Source: Doryteuthis pealeii (Eukaryota; Mollusca; Cephalopoda; Myopsida; Loliginidae). Taken from it: a DNA stretch of 64,000 nucleotides. The notes beneath the pieces were generated by a model. The model had not been told where the DNA came from. It did no database searches and saw only the letters and a program-made list of their open reading frames with translations. Shown here one piece after another: positions 1 to 10,795 of the stretch. The stretch spans positions 57,429,496-57,493,495 of the forward strand of contig CM042145.1 in the NCBI GenBank assembly GCA_023376005.1, written 5' to 3'. The position numbers and the translations under genes were made by a program. Every line of letters starts with the position of its first letter. Positions within the stretch are counted from its first letter, which is position 1.

Positions 1-981
1 TGTTACTGACCTATTATTGTTTTATTCTCCAACATATTAAAATCAATCTTATGTAATTTTTTTTTATAGAAACCAATTAAAGTATAATTAAAATAAGTGT
101 AATCTTTTTATATGCATAATTATCTAATTTTGTTAATCTTTTTATTTTGATATCTTTCATTACATTAAAATATAAATACTTATGCAGGAGGGTGTATATT
201 CTCACTAGTATTTGTAAAAGATGAAAAAAAAAAACTATTATCTACAAAGAGGCTCTCAGAAATGATCAGAATTTTTCTTTATCTTTTTAAGACTCTTCTT
301 GTGTATTTTATGTTCTGATGGGTTGGGAAATTCTATTTTTTTCTTAATAACCCAGCTTTTAAGATGTAAACATCTGGTTAAGCTCAAATAAGAGTGTTAG
401 TAAAGGCAGGAAGTATGAATAAAAAAGCATTCAAAAATTATCTAATAGATTTTTTTCCTGATATAAATGAATGAATGAATCATGAATAATTAGAGAGAGA
501 GGAGAGCACAAGAATGTTTACTTTTTGTATCTATAAAATCTTGGGTAAATACGTACAATGAGAATTTTAGTGATATATGAGAAGGGTTACCCAACATTGC
601 CCAGGTGGATGGGATAACATTACATATGAAAGTATTTATTTTTTTATCTAGAAAATTTTAAAAACAGACATATTGTTGCTAAAAATCACATTAAAAAAAT
701 TGCCAAAAACAATCACCGTAATTAAAACACATGAATCCAAAATTTCAAGATTGCAAGTCTGGATTTGGCCCAGAATGTGTTTAATTTGCTTACAAAATTG
801 GTATGATTTCAAAATGGTATAATATGTTGGGCTATGACCTCTAGAAGTAAAGTTGAGAAAGTGTGACACACTGACAGGAGCATTTATTATTAGAGATTTT
901 GACAAAGTTTTTCTAAAATAAAAATGTTTTAAAAAATAATTGTATTCATTACTGAATGAATTAATATATCATATAAGTAGG

Positions 982-1316
982 TCCATGGAGTCGGAGTCAG
1001 AATTGGAATCAATTAAGGGGTCACTGGAGTCGGAGTCAGAATTGGAATCAATTAAGGGGTCAAGTCGGAGTCAGAATTGAATCAATTAAGGGGTCACTGG
1101 AGTCTGGAGTCGAGTCAGAATTGGAATCAATTAAGGGGTCACTGGAGTCGGAGTCAGAATTGGAATCAATTAAGGGGTCACTGGAGTCGGAGTCAGAATT
1201 GGAATCAATTAAGGGGTCACTGGAGTCGGAGTCAGAATTGGAATCAATTAAGGGGTCACTGGAGTCGGAGTCAGAATTGGAATCAATTAAGGGGTCACTG
1301 GAGTCGGAGTCAGTTG
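982..1316 (+). repeat. 39-bp tandem array, about 9 copies
   Basis: The unit is about TCACTGGAGTCGGAGTCAGA followed by ATTGGAATCAATTAAGGGG. Copies of 39 bp run from 1139 to 1294, with imperfect or shortened copies before. Because 39 is a multiple of three, two frames stay open and repeat NWNQLRGHWSRSQ or ESIKGSLESESEL. I read these as a by-product of repeat length, not as a protein. The array forms the 5' part of a family-E repeat. Confidence 0.95.
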
Positions 1317-1550
1317 GTAAAACTATACTGATTCCAACTCTAGTTTAATTTATACTTTATATGGCCCTAGTTTAGTCTGTAAAGTTATACAGTGCATACT
1401 CCTTATAAATAGATTATTAAAAAAAAATCACCGTTTTATATTTTATTTATAAGCCATAATCACTTAATTGCATAAAGAGGAGTCAGTCAGAATGAGAGGT
1501 ACCCAAAATAGCAGAGTTGGAGTCAAAGGTTTTGTGTTCTGACTATACAG
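1317..1550 (+). repeat. Repeat family E, body of copy 1
   Basis: Continues from the 39-bp array with GGTAAAACTATACTGATTCC, then a block on ACTTTATATGGCCCTAGTTT and TAGATTATTAAAAA, ending near GAGTTGGAGTCAAAGGTTTT. The same order of blocks recurs at 15025-15260, 22440-22735, 23826-24175 and 40636-40920. Class unknown. Confidence 0.8.
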
Positions 1551-1626
1551 TCACTTTATACAGGCATCTACTTTTTAAAAATCTTGTATGTGTGAGTGTT
1601 TTTAATGAGTTTAGTGAATACCCATG

Positions 1627-1939
1627 CAGTGATACTGACAGCTTTTCTTGGGATGCACATATTTGCCTTGAATGAGTCCCGGGAAAATTTATGGGGCCCA
1701 ACTAAAGTTTCTTAATAGATTGTAGGGTTTTTATTTATGATCTGGGGAAACAACTAAAGCCATGTAACTCCTACCTTGTGTAATTAATTTCTAAGAAACT
1801 ATTGAAATGTATTTACAGTTAGGTTGAAATGGTGAGTGAAGAAAAAAGAAAGACACTGGGATACATGGATATGATTTTACTGCATCCTTATAGATTTGTG
1901 TGCGTCAGGGATGCAGGACACGTAACCTATCAGCATCTC
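1627..1939 (-). mobile_element. Family F hAT-like nonautonomous element, complete, perfect 8-bp TSD
   Basis: A 313-bp element starting CAGTGATACTGACAG and ending CTATCAGCATCTC, flanked by TACCCATG at both 1619-1626 and 1940-1947. Ends are imperfect inverted repeats (core GATGCTGATAG). It carries the family-specific core blocks CCCAACTAAAGTTTCTTAAT and GAAATGTATTTACAGTTAG. An 8-bp duplication and a CAG start fit the hAT superfamily. No transposase is encoded. Confidence 0.8.
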
Positions 1940-2028
1940 TACCCATGTTTATGAATGCTAGATTTTCTATAACTCATATTCATGGCAGCCATCTTTTTAT
2001 GAAATTGTCCCACATCCCTTTTCAACAT

Positions 2029-2113
2029 ATTTTCTTAGTTTTATTTCTTTATTTTCTTAGTTTTATTTCTTTATTTTCTTAGTTTTATTTCTTTATTTTC
2101 TTAGCTTTATTTC
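2029..2113 (+). repeat. 22-bp tandem repeat, about 4 copies
   Basis: ATTTTCTTAGTTTTATTTCT-TT repeated, the last copy diverging to AGCTTTATTTC. Confidence 0.85.
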
Positions 2114-2560
2114 TACAAGTTACGGATATTGACATAAAAAAGAATAAATAAGAAAAGCATTTTTTAAAAATGAAGGCTGTTATGACAACCATTTTCATCC
2201 TGACTTGTTTACAAGAAAATCACTGTGTTGTCCAGTCAAATTCTACAAATATTTTAAAAAAACATTTGTTCATTCAGATAACAGACATGATTATTTAATG
2301 CTGTCCTATTTATTGAATCCAAAGATATTTGATATTTTAGGGCATTTCATCATGGTGCAATGGTTAACAATCAAGATCATTGATAGAGGAGTCTTTAGAG
2401 GCCTCTTACTTATAACATAGTGCTTAGTTCACCTTTTTGTGATGTGGTGGTTAGCAAGTTGGTTTTTGCAGATTAATAATAGTTTGGTTGATTTTACTGG
2501 CATGCCCACCTGGCATTATGTTTTTTAATGTTTTTTTTTTTTCATGTCAAGAGGTTAGGG

Positions 2561-2795
2561 GCCAGTTTAGCTCAGTCGGTAGTGCACCTGACTAGGAATC
2601 TCAAGTTTCTGGGTTCGATACAGGTCCCTGCCGACTAAGCATATGAGTAGCACAGATTGGGTAATCTGATCTGTGTGGTAAAGTGGGGAGCTGATGGTAA
2701 GTGTGGTGCTCCATCCTGGTCTAGAGCTAGTGAAAAGGGGATAGATTCCCTAGTTGCCAGCTGATACTGATGATAGGCCAATCCAAGACCAACTT
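2561..2795 (+). mobile_element. SINE A (tRNA-derived) with 11-bp TSD, nested in repeat D
   Basis: The head carries tRNA-like internal promoter boxes TTAGCTCAGTCGG (A) and GGGTTCGATAC (B). The body has GTAAAGTGGGGAGCTGATGG, GGTCTAGAGCTAGTGAAAAG and CTGATACTGATGATAGGCC. It is flanked by AGAGGTTAGGG at 2550-2560 and 2796-2806. Joining the flanks restores the start of repeat D, so A inserted into D. Confidence 0.9.
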
Positions 2796-2805
2796 AGAGG
2801 TTAGG

Positions 2806-3260
2806 GAATTGCATTCATTGTACAATCATATGAACATTGCTTGTTTAGTTGTTTCTTAAGAAATCCTTTTTTTTTTTGCTCACAGTCCAATTTGAATACA
2901 AATAATTTTTAAACACATCTATATGACCCATAGATAGGACCCTAACAGGCACTAAAACCCCAGGTCAGAGTGGACTTGGGAGTAATAGTAATGAAGGGGT
3001 GACTCTATACTCCCCAGACAGCCAGAACTGGAGCCTTACCATCAGATGTAGTTTAGTGTCATGCCTATTATGCTCCATTTTAGGAGGGGGTATATCCATC
3101 TGCAGTGGATACAGTCAGTATATTCTAAGTCATGCTGACAGTGCTAGCCAGAGGTGGATTGGAAACCCAAACAGCCAGGGTGAATATTCAAAAATCAACC
3201 CATTAATTGTAATACATAATAGTATTGGAACTAGAAGCTGATTAGGTTACCAGCTTACAC
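2806..3260 (+). repeat. Repeat family D copy
   Basis: TGCATTCATTGTACAATCAT, ACCCATAGATAGGACCCTAA, CAGAGTGGACTTGGGAGTAA, AACTGGAGCCTTACCATCAG and CAGTGGATACAGTCAG. Class unknown; no TIR, tRNA head or ORF. Its start is interrupted by SINE A. Confidence 0.75.
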
Positions 3261-3483
3261 ACTGGTTCATCAAGATCTTGTCTGGTATCTGGCCAATACA
3301 ATCCACCTCAGGCTGAAGACAATAAGAGAAGCTTTACTGCAAAAATCATTGTCTCATGATGGAATCTAAAAAGATATATCTTTCTTTTTTGTTTTATCTT
3401 TGCAACACAACCCATGATGCTATCACTTTATTGAACCAATTTAGATACATTTAGTCTTTCACTTAATGTATTGGCAATTAATC

Positions 3484-4025
3484 ATCATGTTGACAGCACA
3501 GATTCCCATAAGTCTCTTTTGCCACTCATCCCTATCAGTTAAGTCCTTCACATATCATCAAGTATAACACAGAATTGATCAATGTCAGTTTCTGCTGGTT
3601 AGCCTAAACTGGTGTGTCCATGTGTAGGTGTCCACAGGAGAATGTCACTTTTGAGTTCATTCTTGCTTTTCCAGCAGTCTCCAGCACAACTTATTTGAAT
3701 GATTTGTGTGATAGGAGTAAAGTGGCTGTGCAGCTGCATTTTTTGTGGAGTGCTGCTTCCAGGATTTGTTCAAAACAGCATTGCAACATCCTTGTGTAGT
3801 TTCCATCTAGCTTTTTTCCCAGCATTTCATTAAAGTCCAAATGATGTAGTCATACAGTAGTACTAATAAAGCTATGGCTTGGAAGAATTCTTGTTTTATT
3901 CAATCAGAGAGATAAGATTTTTATATGATTGATAATCCATCTATAGCAGTCCATACCTTTCCTATGCATATATTGACATTTCTTTCTGTAAATGAGAGAT
4001 TACTACCAAGGCATGTATTGACAAT
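3484..4025 (-). pseudogene. Non-LTR retrotransposon ORF relic (C-terminal part)
   Basis: On the minus strand, in broken frames, this encodes recognisable pieces of the C-terminal region of a LINE-type endonuclease/reverse transcriptase ORF: KLHKDVAMLF, ILLWTPTHGHTSLG and CAGDCWKSKNELKSD. Frameshifts and stops are frequent. The same segment recurs on the minus strand at 11440 and 33625 and on the plus strand at 21695, 47596, 55560 and 56255. Clade not assignable from these pieces. Confidence 0.75.
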
Positions 4026-4462
4026 TAATATTTGACTAATATTTCTTTAATTTTGTCTGTTTATTATCACAACTGATGATTTGACTATTAAGTAAACAAC
4101 ATGGAATGGAAATAAAGAATAAGCCTCCAACAAGATTTGAACTTGTATCTGTTCTTGTTGGAAGTCAAAGTTATGATAAAAAAAAGAAGAGAAAAGAGAT
4201 GAAAAAATACTAGTCAAATAAGAGACAATGTTTCCTCATCACATCACACAAACAAAACTTCACCTCCCTAATACGATTATCTTTTCAGATGCAACCAGAC
4301 AGGCAATCAAATGGAAACTGACAGTGGAAAATGAAAAGAATACATGGAAGAAGGTCATGGGAAGATGTTTGCCAAATACCAGGAACTAGTGGAACAGAAC
4401 AGAATTGGGTTCAATTAAAATGGCTTGCCGACAATTTGCAGGTTGCTTGCACTACAAAGCTT

Positions 4463-4555
4463 TGACTAAGTCTAGGATAAGAGGAACAGAAAAAGGATAG
4501 GGAGAAAAACTAAGTCTAGGATAACAGGAACAGTAAAGGATAGGGAGAGAAAAAA
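4463..4555 (+). repeat. 44-bp tandem duplication
   Basis: ACTAAGTCTAGGATAAGAGG and AACAGAAAAAGGATAGGGAG repeated once with few changes. Confidence 0.85.
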
Positions 4556-5225
4556 AAGACAAAAAAAAAAAACACCAGGTTACTTTGGATAAAAAGAGGT
4601 AATCCATTAAGTGTTGCTGCTTGGATGCAAGCTGGAACATGAACGATCCTGGTTGGATCATCCGAGTGAAAAGGTCCAATGTTGAAAGACCTGAAAAACC
4701 CAGATATCATCAGGAACATCACTGACCTAGTAATGTATCTTAAAACTGAACAGAAATTCCTAATAGGCTTAAGTGTTATGAGAAACTACTTCATCATCAT
4801 CATCATCATCAATCAGTCAATCATAATAATAATAATAATAATAACAAAATTTAAAAAAACAAAATAGATTACAAAGTCTTATTGGGGGCTTGCATATGCC
4901 AGCCTATCAATTACTTGATGACCAACTTTTAAAGAGAGATTAAATTAATTTTTGTAGAGAATTCCTAACTATATTATATGTAAATCCATATACGCTAAGA
5001 GTCTTAATTTTCTGAGTGATATAGGCTAGGAGTCTTAGTTCTCTGAATATCATATAGACCAGCAATCTTAGTTCATTCATGACTGTGATTTTGGTAAGTA
5101 TGGTAAATGTAACAACTTCAAAAAATTTTTTTTACAATAAGGATTTCTTTTTAACACAAATGATGAATATTTATGAAATACAGTGGAGCCACTTTCGTAA
5201 TCAATATTTTCCCTAAAATTAGGCA

Positions 5226-5335
5226 CCTCACAGTGTGATGGTTAGTAAGCAAGATTAACAAAACCATAGTTAGTGAGTTCAATTATCACTGGGTACCCTA
5301 TGCTTCTGGCCTTGTGCCACCACTTGGCTAAGTAG
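5226..5335 (+). mobile_element. SINE C fragment
   Basis: CAGTGTGATGGTTAGTAAGC, TAGTGAGTTCAATTATCACT, then CTTCTGGCCTTGTGCC. Confidence 0.6.
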
Positions 5336-5476
5336 TAAATAAGTATTTTCCTTTGATCTAATTAATTAAAAATTAATTTCTTTATTCTATTTTTTAATTT
5401 TGCATCAAACTTTTTGTACTAGTTCAGATACTCCCAACTTTTACTCCCATGCAAATTCATTGATAAATAAAGGGCA

Positions 5477-5806
5477 AAGATGCTGATAGGTATGTATCCT
5501 GTGTCACTGATGCATAAAAATCTAAAAGAACACAGAAAAATCATATCCATGCTGCCAGTGTTTTTTTTTTCTATCTTCTGCCACCATTTCCAGCTAACTG
5601 TAAATACATTTCAATATTTTCTTGGAAATGAATTACACTGTATGGGGTACAAGGTATAGGTTAGACAGCTTTAGTTGCTCATAGATAAAATCTCTACAAT
5701 TTATTAAAAAACTTTAGTTGGGAGCTACCAAATTTCCCGGGGACTCATTCAAATCAAATACGTGCATCCCAGGATGCAGTAAATTAAAAAGCTATCAGCA
5801 TCACTG
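5477..5806 (+). mobile_element. Family F hAT-like element, complete
   Basis: About 330 bp, from AAGATGCTGATAGG to CTATCAGCATCACTG. Flanks AAAGGGCA (5469-5476) and AAAGGGTC (5807-5814) agree at 6 of 8 positions, as expected of an aged 8-bp duplication. Confidence 0.75.
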
Positions 5807-8800
5807 AAAGGGTCTTCCTAACAGCAACTTTATTAACATAGTACAATAACTGATAAAAATTGCAGTTAGAAGCATGACAGGAGAAAAAGGAAGTTGGAGG
5901 GGATCCTAGCTCCCTTTTGCCTCATTGTGCTCCTTTCCTTGGGACATAATAGCCTATTTATGCTTTGAGTTTAGGACCCTTGCTCTAAAATGTCTTGCGG
6001 CACTTTGCTCCTTTTGCCAATAAGAACAATTTAGCATTAGTCATATTTGACATTTAGTGTAAAAAAAAAAGTTTTTTTCTATTTGATTTTTGTTTAACTT
6101 TGTACAAGTTAAATACTCCAAGAAATTTACTGTCACATGAGCATTTATTTTTTGATAAATAAGGGGTCTTCATCTCAGCCCATTAACTAACAGTTTTGTT
6201 CTTTGACTGATGGAAATTTCAGCTTGCTGCCTTTCCCACCTTATGTTTTGACCCAATGTACCTCTTTTCCCAGGACATAATGACCTGTTTGTGTTTCCTT
6301 GAGGTTGACACTTTGGATACAAGGATTGGCATTTTCAAATATCTTATTTAAATATTAACACTGCACAAACGGATTTTACAATCTTTGTGATTGTCAATAT
6401 AACTTTGCTATTCACAATGCAAACAGTTTAAGAATATAAGTAAAAGAAAAAAATTTTCATGAGGTAAACAAATCTATACATCTATATATATTTGCAACCC
6501 TGCCCATTTGATTCCACCGCAGGGGGGGGGGGGACATCAGAGCAACAACCCATAGGTCCACCTGTTCCAAAATCTGTGCCACATCTGACTAACTAAACTA
6601 AAACTTATTCCCACACATCCATTCAGGCCCTTTTGAAGGGGGGCAAGTAAAAGGTCATTACCTGTCCATAATTGTCAGGTAATTTTCCATGGACCCCATC
6701 ATGAATTATGTAACATCATCATCACCTTCCTATTTCAAATTTTTTTCAATTCTCTGGCAAGTTCCTATTATTTATCCAGTTTTTCGCCTTCCTCGAATTT
6801 TATTCTATGATCCTCTGGGCAGATTCTGGTTTGTGCATATACCATTTATCAGTATGAGTAAATTTTAGTATCTTGCACAATTCCCAGTGGATATTATTCC
6901 TCCTCCTTAAGAATAGGGTTTTTCAGGATGAGGGCTAATAATAAGAGTGACAATGTATCTTACTCTTCATCTTTTTTCTAACTTGGCCAAACATCAGTGT
7001 GACAGATCCTCATCTGGGAAACCATCATCTCTTCATTATTCACAAATGTCTAAGAGACGTTCATTACCATTCATGTGGATGTGTAATATTTTCTCATTGT
7101 AGAATAAACATACTGAGTTCTAATTACTGTCAAATTGGTAAGACACGGCAACAAGGAAACCATAACTTAATATGGATCTAACCTTGTTGCAAGCCTACTG
7201 CAGAATGCCAGAGTATTTATGAAGCATCATAACACCATAGAAACCAAGCAGCCAATCAGGACTCAAGAAATGGAATCACCCAAATACATGAATGGAGTAT
7301 TCCTTAGTTTCATAAATACCAGCTGTTTTGGACACCAACCAGTAGTGCTTAGTTGCTGTTGTTCAAACCAACAGCATACTCTGCTTACAACACAGTAGGA
7401 TGCTAATCACCCAACAAATTTCTACACTTATGTGTATTCTTTCAGCAAACAATGGACGGATCCAATTTTAGCCATTATTTCCTTAAAATAACATTTACAA
7501 AATCATATTAAATTAATGCAAGTTACTTTACACATAAAATATTTATCTTCTATTTTGGCCAGACACCAGTGTGAGCTCAGTTTACAGATTCTGTCAAGGT
7601 TTCCCTCTATACTCTCAGGAAGACTATTTAGTTGATCTACTGCCTCCCTTTGCTGACTTTCACTTGAGTTGGTTGTCATGGCATCCATTTGGAAACCTCT
7701 TCCTCCTAGTGAGAGGTATGCAGTATTTACACTGTATACCCACAGGTAGTTTATATAGTTGATCTACAGCTTCCTTTTGCTGATTTTCCCTTGAATTTAC
7801 TGAATGTCCTCCTATCATCCATGACTGACTGATTTTAAAGATCAGTACTTGCCCAAAGGTTTCTGATAGGAAACTTTTTCTTTTATTTATTATTCATGAA
7901 TTCTTATCATTATAAATGAATGAAGAAATAATAGTTTTGTTTGTCAAAGAGACAATATGCTAGTTAGGTAAAGGAAAATAGAATGACAAATGCTGGAACT
8001 GAATCATGCATTATTTGGTGGAAGAACATTACTTTTTATGAAATGAAGGCATTTATAGCAATTTAGCTTTTGATTTGTATTGGTCCACTGATAATTTTAT
8101 TGAAATGAGAGATTTCTTAGAATTCTCTGCTTTTTTCATCTCTCAGGCAACTTGAAACCAAAACCAAGAAATCACATAAGATCCAATTATTTTTTGAAAA
8201 TTTTTTTCTATTCCCCCCACCCCACCCCAGTGTCAATGCATACCAAAGACAATGCATTACATTAAAATATTACTCATCTATTTCTTTATTATATAAGAAA
8301 TGGGCATAGCTGATCCCCCCGACGTAAGCGTCAAAGAATCACCTGTGCCATGCATGAAAGCCTCAAACGCCAAGAGGTATAATTTACATAATGGCTAAGT
8401 GAACCGTAATAAAAGGCAGTTATTCAAACTGAAGCAGAACAAACCAGGCGGTAGGAGGAGTGACAGTGTCAATGATGGAAAAAATAGTCTTTATTGTTTG
8501 TTTATCCAAAGATTTAAATCAGCGAGTATGAGAATTCGAGAAAGAAATGGTGTTAACTGAGAGTCTGTACCCTCGTTAGAAAATTGTCCCAAATTTTTTG
8601 TGCATAGGCTTTTCTTCAGTATACAAAAAAAACAATACAAATCAAGTTATAACAATTTTAAAACAGTAGGTGCTTGTGTTTTTTGCTATCTTCCTAAGAA
8701 AAAAAAATGCAGTGTCAGAGAAAACAGTTCTATAGAACATGCAGTGTGTTAAAGGTTATAAGAAATAAATAATTTTTTTGCAAATACCTATATAGTTATA

Positions 8801-9129
8801 GTGAATTATATAATAATTGGAGGTAGGTATTCATCCAACCCATTTGCCACAGGTAGAATTGTTGTATAGCCTGCTACTGGACTTCAATAAAACCACAGAC
8901 ACATGTATATAAAAGTATGACTCGTCTTTATATTCTTCGGTTTGTGGGTGCTCGAGTGGGTTGGTGCGGGGCGGCGACGAGTGTTTACAATGGGAATGGC
9001 CGAGGGAGTTGGTGACGAGAGGCGACGAGGTTATGTTCTCGGCTGCTTGCTGGGGACTGACTGCTGCCCTTCGAATCCGCTAGCCTTTATATCTGATAAA
9101 TATGCCCACGCATTTTTATCTTTTGATCT

Positions 9130-9291
9130 GATAATGGACATTTTTTATATATTTCTTTATCTCCTCTTCCAGTGAGGAGGCTCTCCGCCTCCTCACTGGA
9201 AGAGTAGTCTTCCGTTTTCCTTTTTTCTTTTATATATTTCTTCATCTTCTCCCTGCTTCTTGACCGGAAGACCTCTCTTCCGTTCTCCCCC

Positions 9292-9322
<31 letters not shown>

Positions 9323-9370
9323 TTCTTAATCTTTCTCTTTTGTCTCTTGTCCGGAAGATTCCTCTTCCGT
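9130..9370 (+). repeat. Degenerate tandem units ending CTTCCGTT
   Basis: Three units of about 70-90 bp share TTTTATATATTTCTT, a CTTCT/CTCTT stretch and a paired CCGGAAGA...TCTTCCG that can fold. The first contains the perfect 18-bp palindrome at 9164-9204. Confidence 0.65.
9164..9204. repeat. Perfect inverted repeat, 18-bp arms, 5-nt loop
   Basis: CTCTTCCAGTGAGGAGGC (9164-9181), loop TCTCC, GCCTCCTCACTGGAAGAG (9187-9204). No mismatch. Confidence 0.95.
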
Positions 9371-9390
9371 TGCATGATATGCAACAGAAT

Positions 9391-9500
9391 GTGACACAAG
9401 TTTGCAAGTATGGGGCATCCAGTGAGGATTGAACACATTATTCAGTCGTAATGGACCTCCAAAACAAAGTTGCTAACCATTACACTACGACAGGATGCCT
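9391..9500 (-). mobile_element. SINE C
   Basis: GGGGCATCCAGTGAGGATTG, then GCTAACCATTACACTACGAC and AGGATGCC: a tRNA-like head on the reverse strand with a short tail. Confidence 0.75.
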
Positions 9501-9776
9501 TGAATATCAAATGTATAATTTTCATTTTCTGGTCTTCTGTACAGAACACAATCAAAAGATTATTCATCCATTTCTTTATTAGTATACAAAAAAATTTTCA
9601 TTTTTAGTATACAAAAAAATTAAGTTGGTACACTCAATACAAATAAAGTTATTCCACTTTAGGTTCTTGGGTTTTTTCTCCTTCAAAAAAAAAAAAAAAA
9701 AAAAAATGTAGTGGCAGGGGAAATAATTCTAAGAAAATGCAGTGTGCTAATGTTTAATAATATCAGTTTTACTCAC

Positions 9777-9876
9777 CAGCCATTATAAGCAAAAAGTCCG
9801 GAATAAAATGCCAGAGACACTTTTGTGACATCCATTTCTGTATCTTGAAAAGGAGATTGTAGGTATTCCAAATTTC
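9777..9876 (-). CDS. SLC7A5/SLC7A8-like: SLC7 (LAT-type) transporter, coding exon 3 (last exon in window)
   Basis: This 100-bp exon completes Gly203 and encodes residues 204-235 plus two bases of Trp236: [10 protein letters not shown], then [10 protein letters not shown], then [13 protein letters not shown]. It covers the TM5-TM6 loop and the unwound TM6 gate. In human LAT1 the corresponding stretch is SGLFAYGGW, containing gating Phe252. Here Asn234 replaces the first Gly of the GGW triplet. The acceptor is TTTTTTCATAAG at 9877 onward and the donor is GGCTG|GTGAGT at 9771-9776. The phase-2 end means the next exon should start with G and then N/D-x-L-N. I saw no such exon down to position 1, so the gene leaves the window. 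A retrotransposon relic begins about 75-110 bp away on the opposite strand. Confidence 0.93.
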
Positions 9877-9964
9877 CTTATGAAAAAATAAAAATAAATG
9901 AAAATAAAATCATATATAATAATGAACAGTGCGATTCATTTTTTCATCATTTCAAAATAATAAT

Positions 9965-10390
9965 AATAATACTAGGAGACCAAACGTCAAATCTTGATGA
10001 ACAAGCAAAGGAGAACTTGTCATCTCATGGATTTTGCCGTCCTGACAGATCACAGAGTGAAAATGAAAGAAAACAAAATGGCAGACAAATACTTGGACCT
10101 GGCCAGAGAACTGAAAAAACTGGGGCCCGAAGATAAAGGTCCTACCAATAGTAACTGGTGCCCTTGGAATAGTCTCCAAGTCTTTGGAAAAGAGTCTGGG
10201 TGAATTGGAAATTAGAGGAAGAATAGAGACCACCCAAACTATAGCATTGTTATATCAGCTAGAATACTCAGAAGAGTCCAGAACACCTGAGGAGACTTGC
10301 TGTCACTCAGCCTCCAGTGAAAGAGCACCAGTTAAGGTTGGTGGGAAAAAACTCTCATTGAGTGAAATAATAATAATCTTATTATAAGGG
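9965..10390 (+). pseudogene. Retrotransposon reverse-transcriptase C-terminus relic
   Basis: Frames across 9994-10203 and 10184-10387 together encode DFAVLTDHRVKMKENK, KYLDLARELKKL, then GIVSKSLEKSLGELEIRGRI and ETTQTIALLYQ. This matches the C-terminal region seen at the end of many invertebrate reverse-transcriptase ORFs (the DHRVK..E....KYLDLA.ELKKLW type). Frameshifts separate the pieces, and an (AAT)-rich tail follows. It starts about 90 bp from SLC7 exon 3, on the opposite strand. Confidence 0.75.
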
Positions 10391-10529
10391 AGATTGTCTA
10401 TTTGTCTGTAATTGAAACTATTATATTACTACTCACAATTCCCCTTAATTATTTACGTCACATTCTTCACGATTTTATTTTATTTAAACCTCAATTATTA
10501 ATAAAAGTGTTTTACATTATTAATACTGT

Positions 10530-10795
10530 TGGCCATATCTACATGGTATTTTCCTCGTACCCCACTTGTACAGGTTAGGCACAAGGCCCTATTAACGTGG
10601 GACCACCCACAAACCGAAGCTCATGGGTGGCGGGTGAAAAATAGTGTCGATCCCGTCGGCATTCCCACTCAAGGGGGGCGCCTCAGGCGCTGGGCAATAA
10701 ACCCAGCCCTGCCCCTTTATATCGAGGGGGCAGGTGTTGCCTGGGGGGATGGCCCCCTGGGATCGATGCTATTAACCGGCGTGGGCCAGATCTAC
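10530..10795 (+). repeat. GC-rich repeat family G, copy 1
   Basis: ACAAGGCCCTATTAACGTGG, AAACCGAAGCTCATGGGTGG, TCGATCCCGTCGGCATTC, AATAAACCCAGCCCTGCCCC and ATCGAGGGGGCAGGTGTTGC. Strikingly GC-rich against its surroundings. The same order of blocks, inverted, occurs at 59584-59820. It holds an open frame, but nothing protein-like. Confidence 0.8.

Larger units (their letters stand above)
1..9776 (-). other. Proximal part of intron 3 of the SLC7 gene
   Basis: Everything left of exon 3 to the window edge should be intron, because the gene continues on the minus strand and no further LAT-like exon was found. Stretches 1-980, 4030-4440, 4560-5220, 5820-7600 and 7800-8810 hold no recognised repeat or coding segment. 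They are AT-rich with short homopolymers. The low-complexity (TCA)n(AAT)n run at 4794-4845 is the main feature of the 4560-5220 block. Confidence 0.75.

Noticed and set aside
648..905. 85-codon minus-strand frame near the left edge as the next SLC7 exon
   Set aside because: The translation has no LAT motif (expected N/D-x-L-N then TEE) and no phase-2 acceptor was found.
2561..2640. Functional tRNA gene
   Set aside because: A and B boxes are present, but acceptor and anticodon stems do not pair properly and the sequence continues as a 235-bp SINE present in ten copies.
8885..8945. LTR retrotransposon end (AATAAA, TATATAAAAG signals)
   Set aside because: The signals are suggestive, but no second LTR, primer-binding site or gag/pol remnant was found nearby.
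9087..9407. 106-codon minus-strand frame rich in Glu/Arg/Lys
   Set aside because: It runs through a (TA)n tract and degenerate tandem units. Low-complexity translation.
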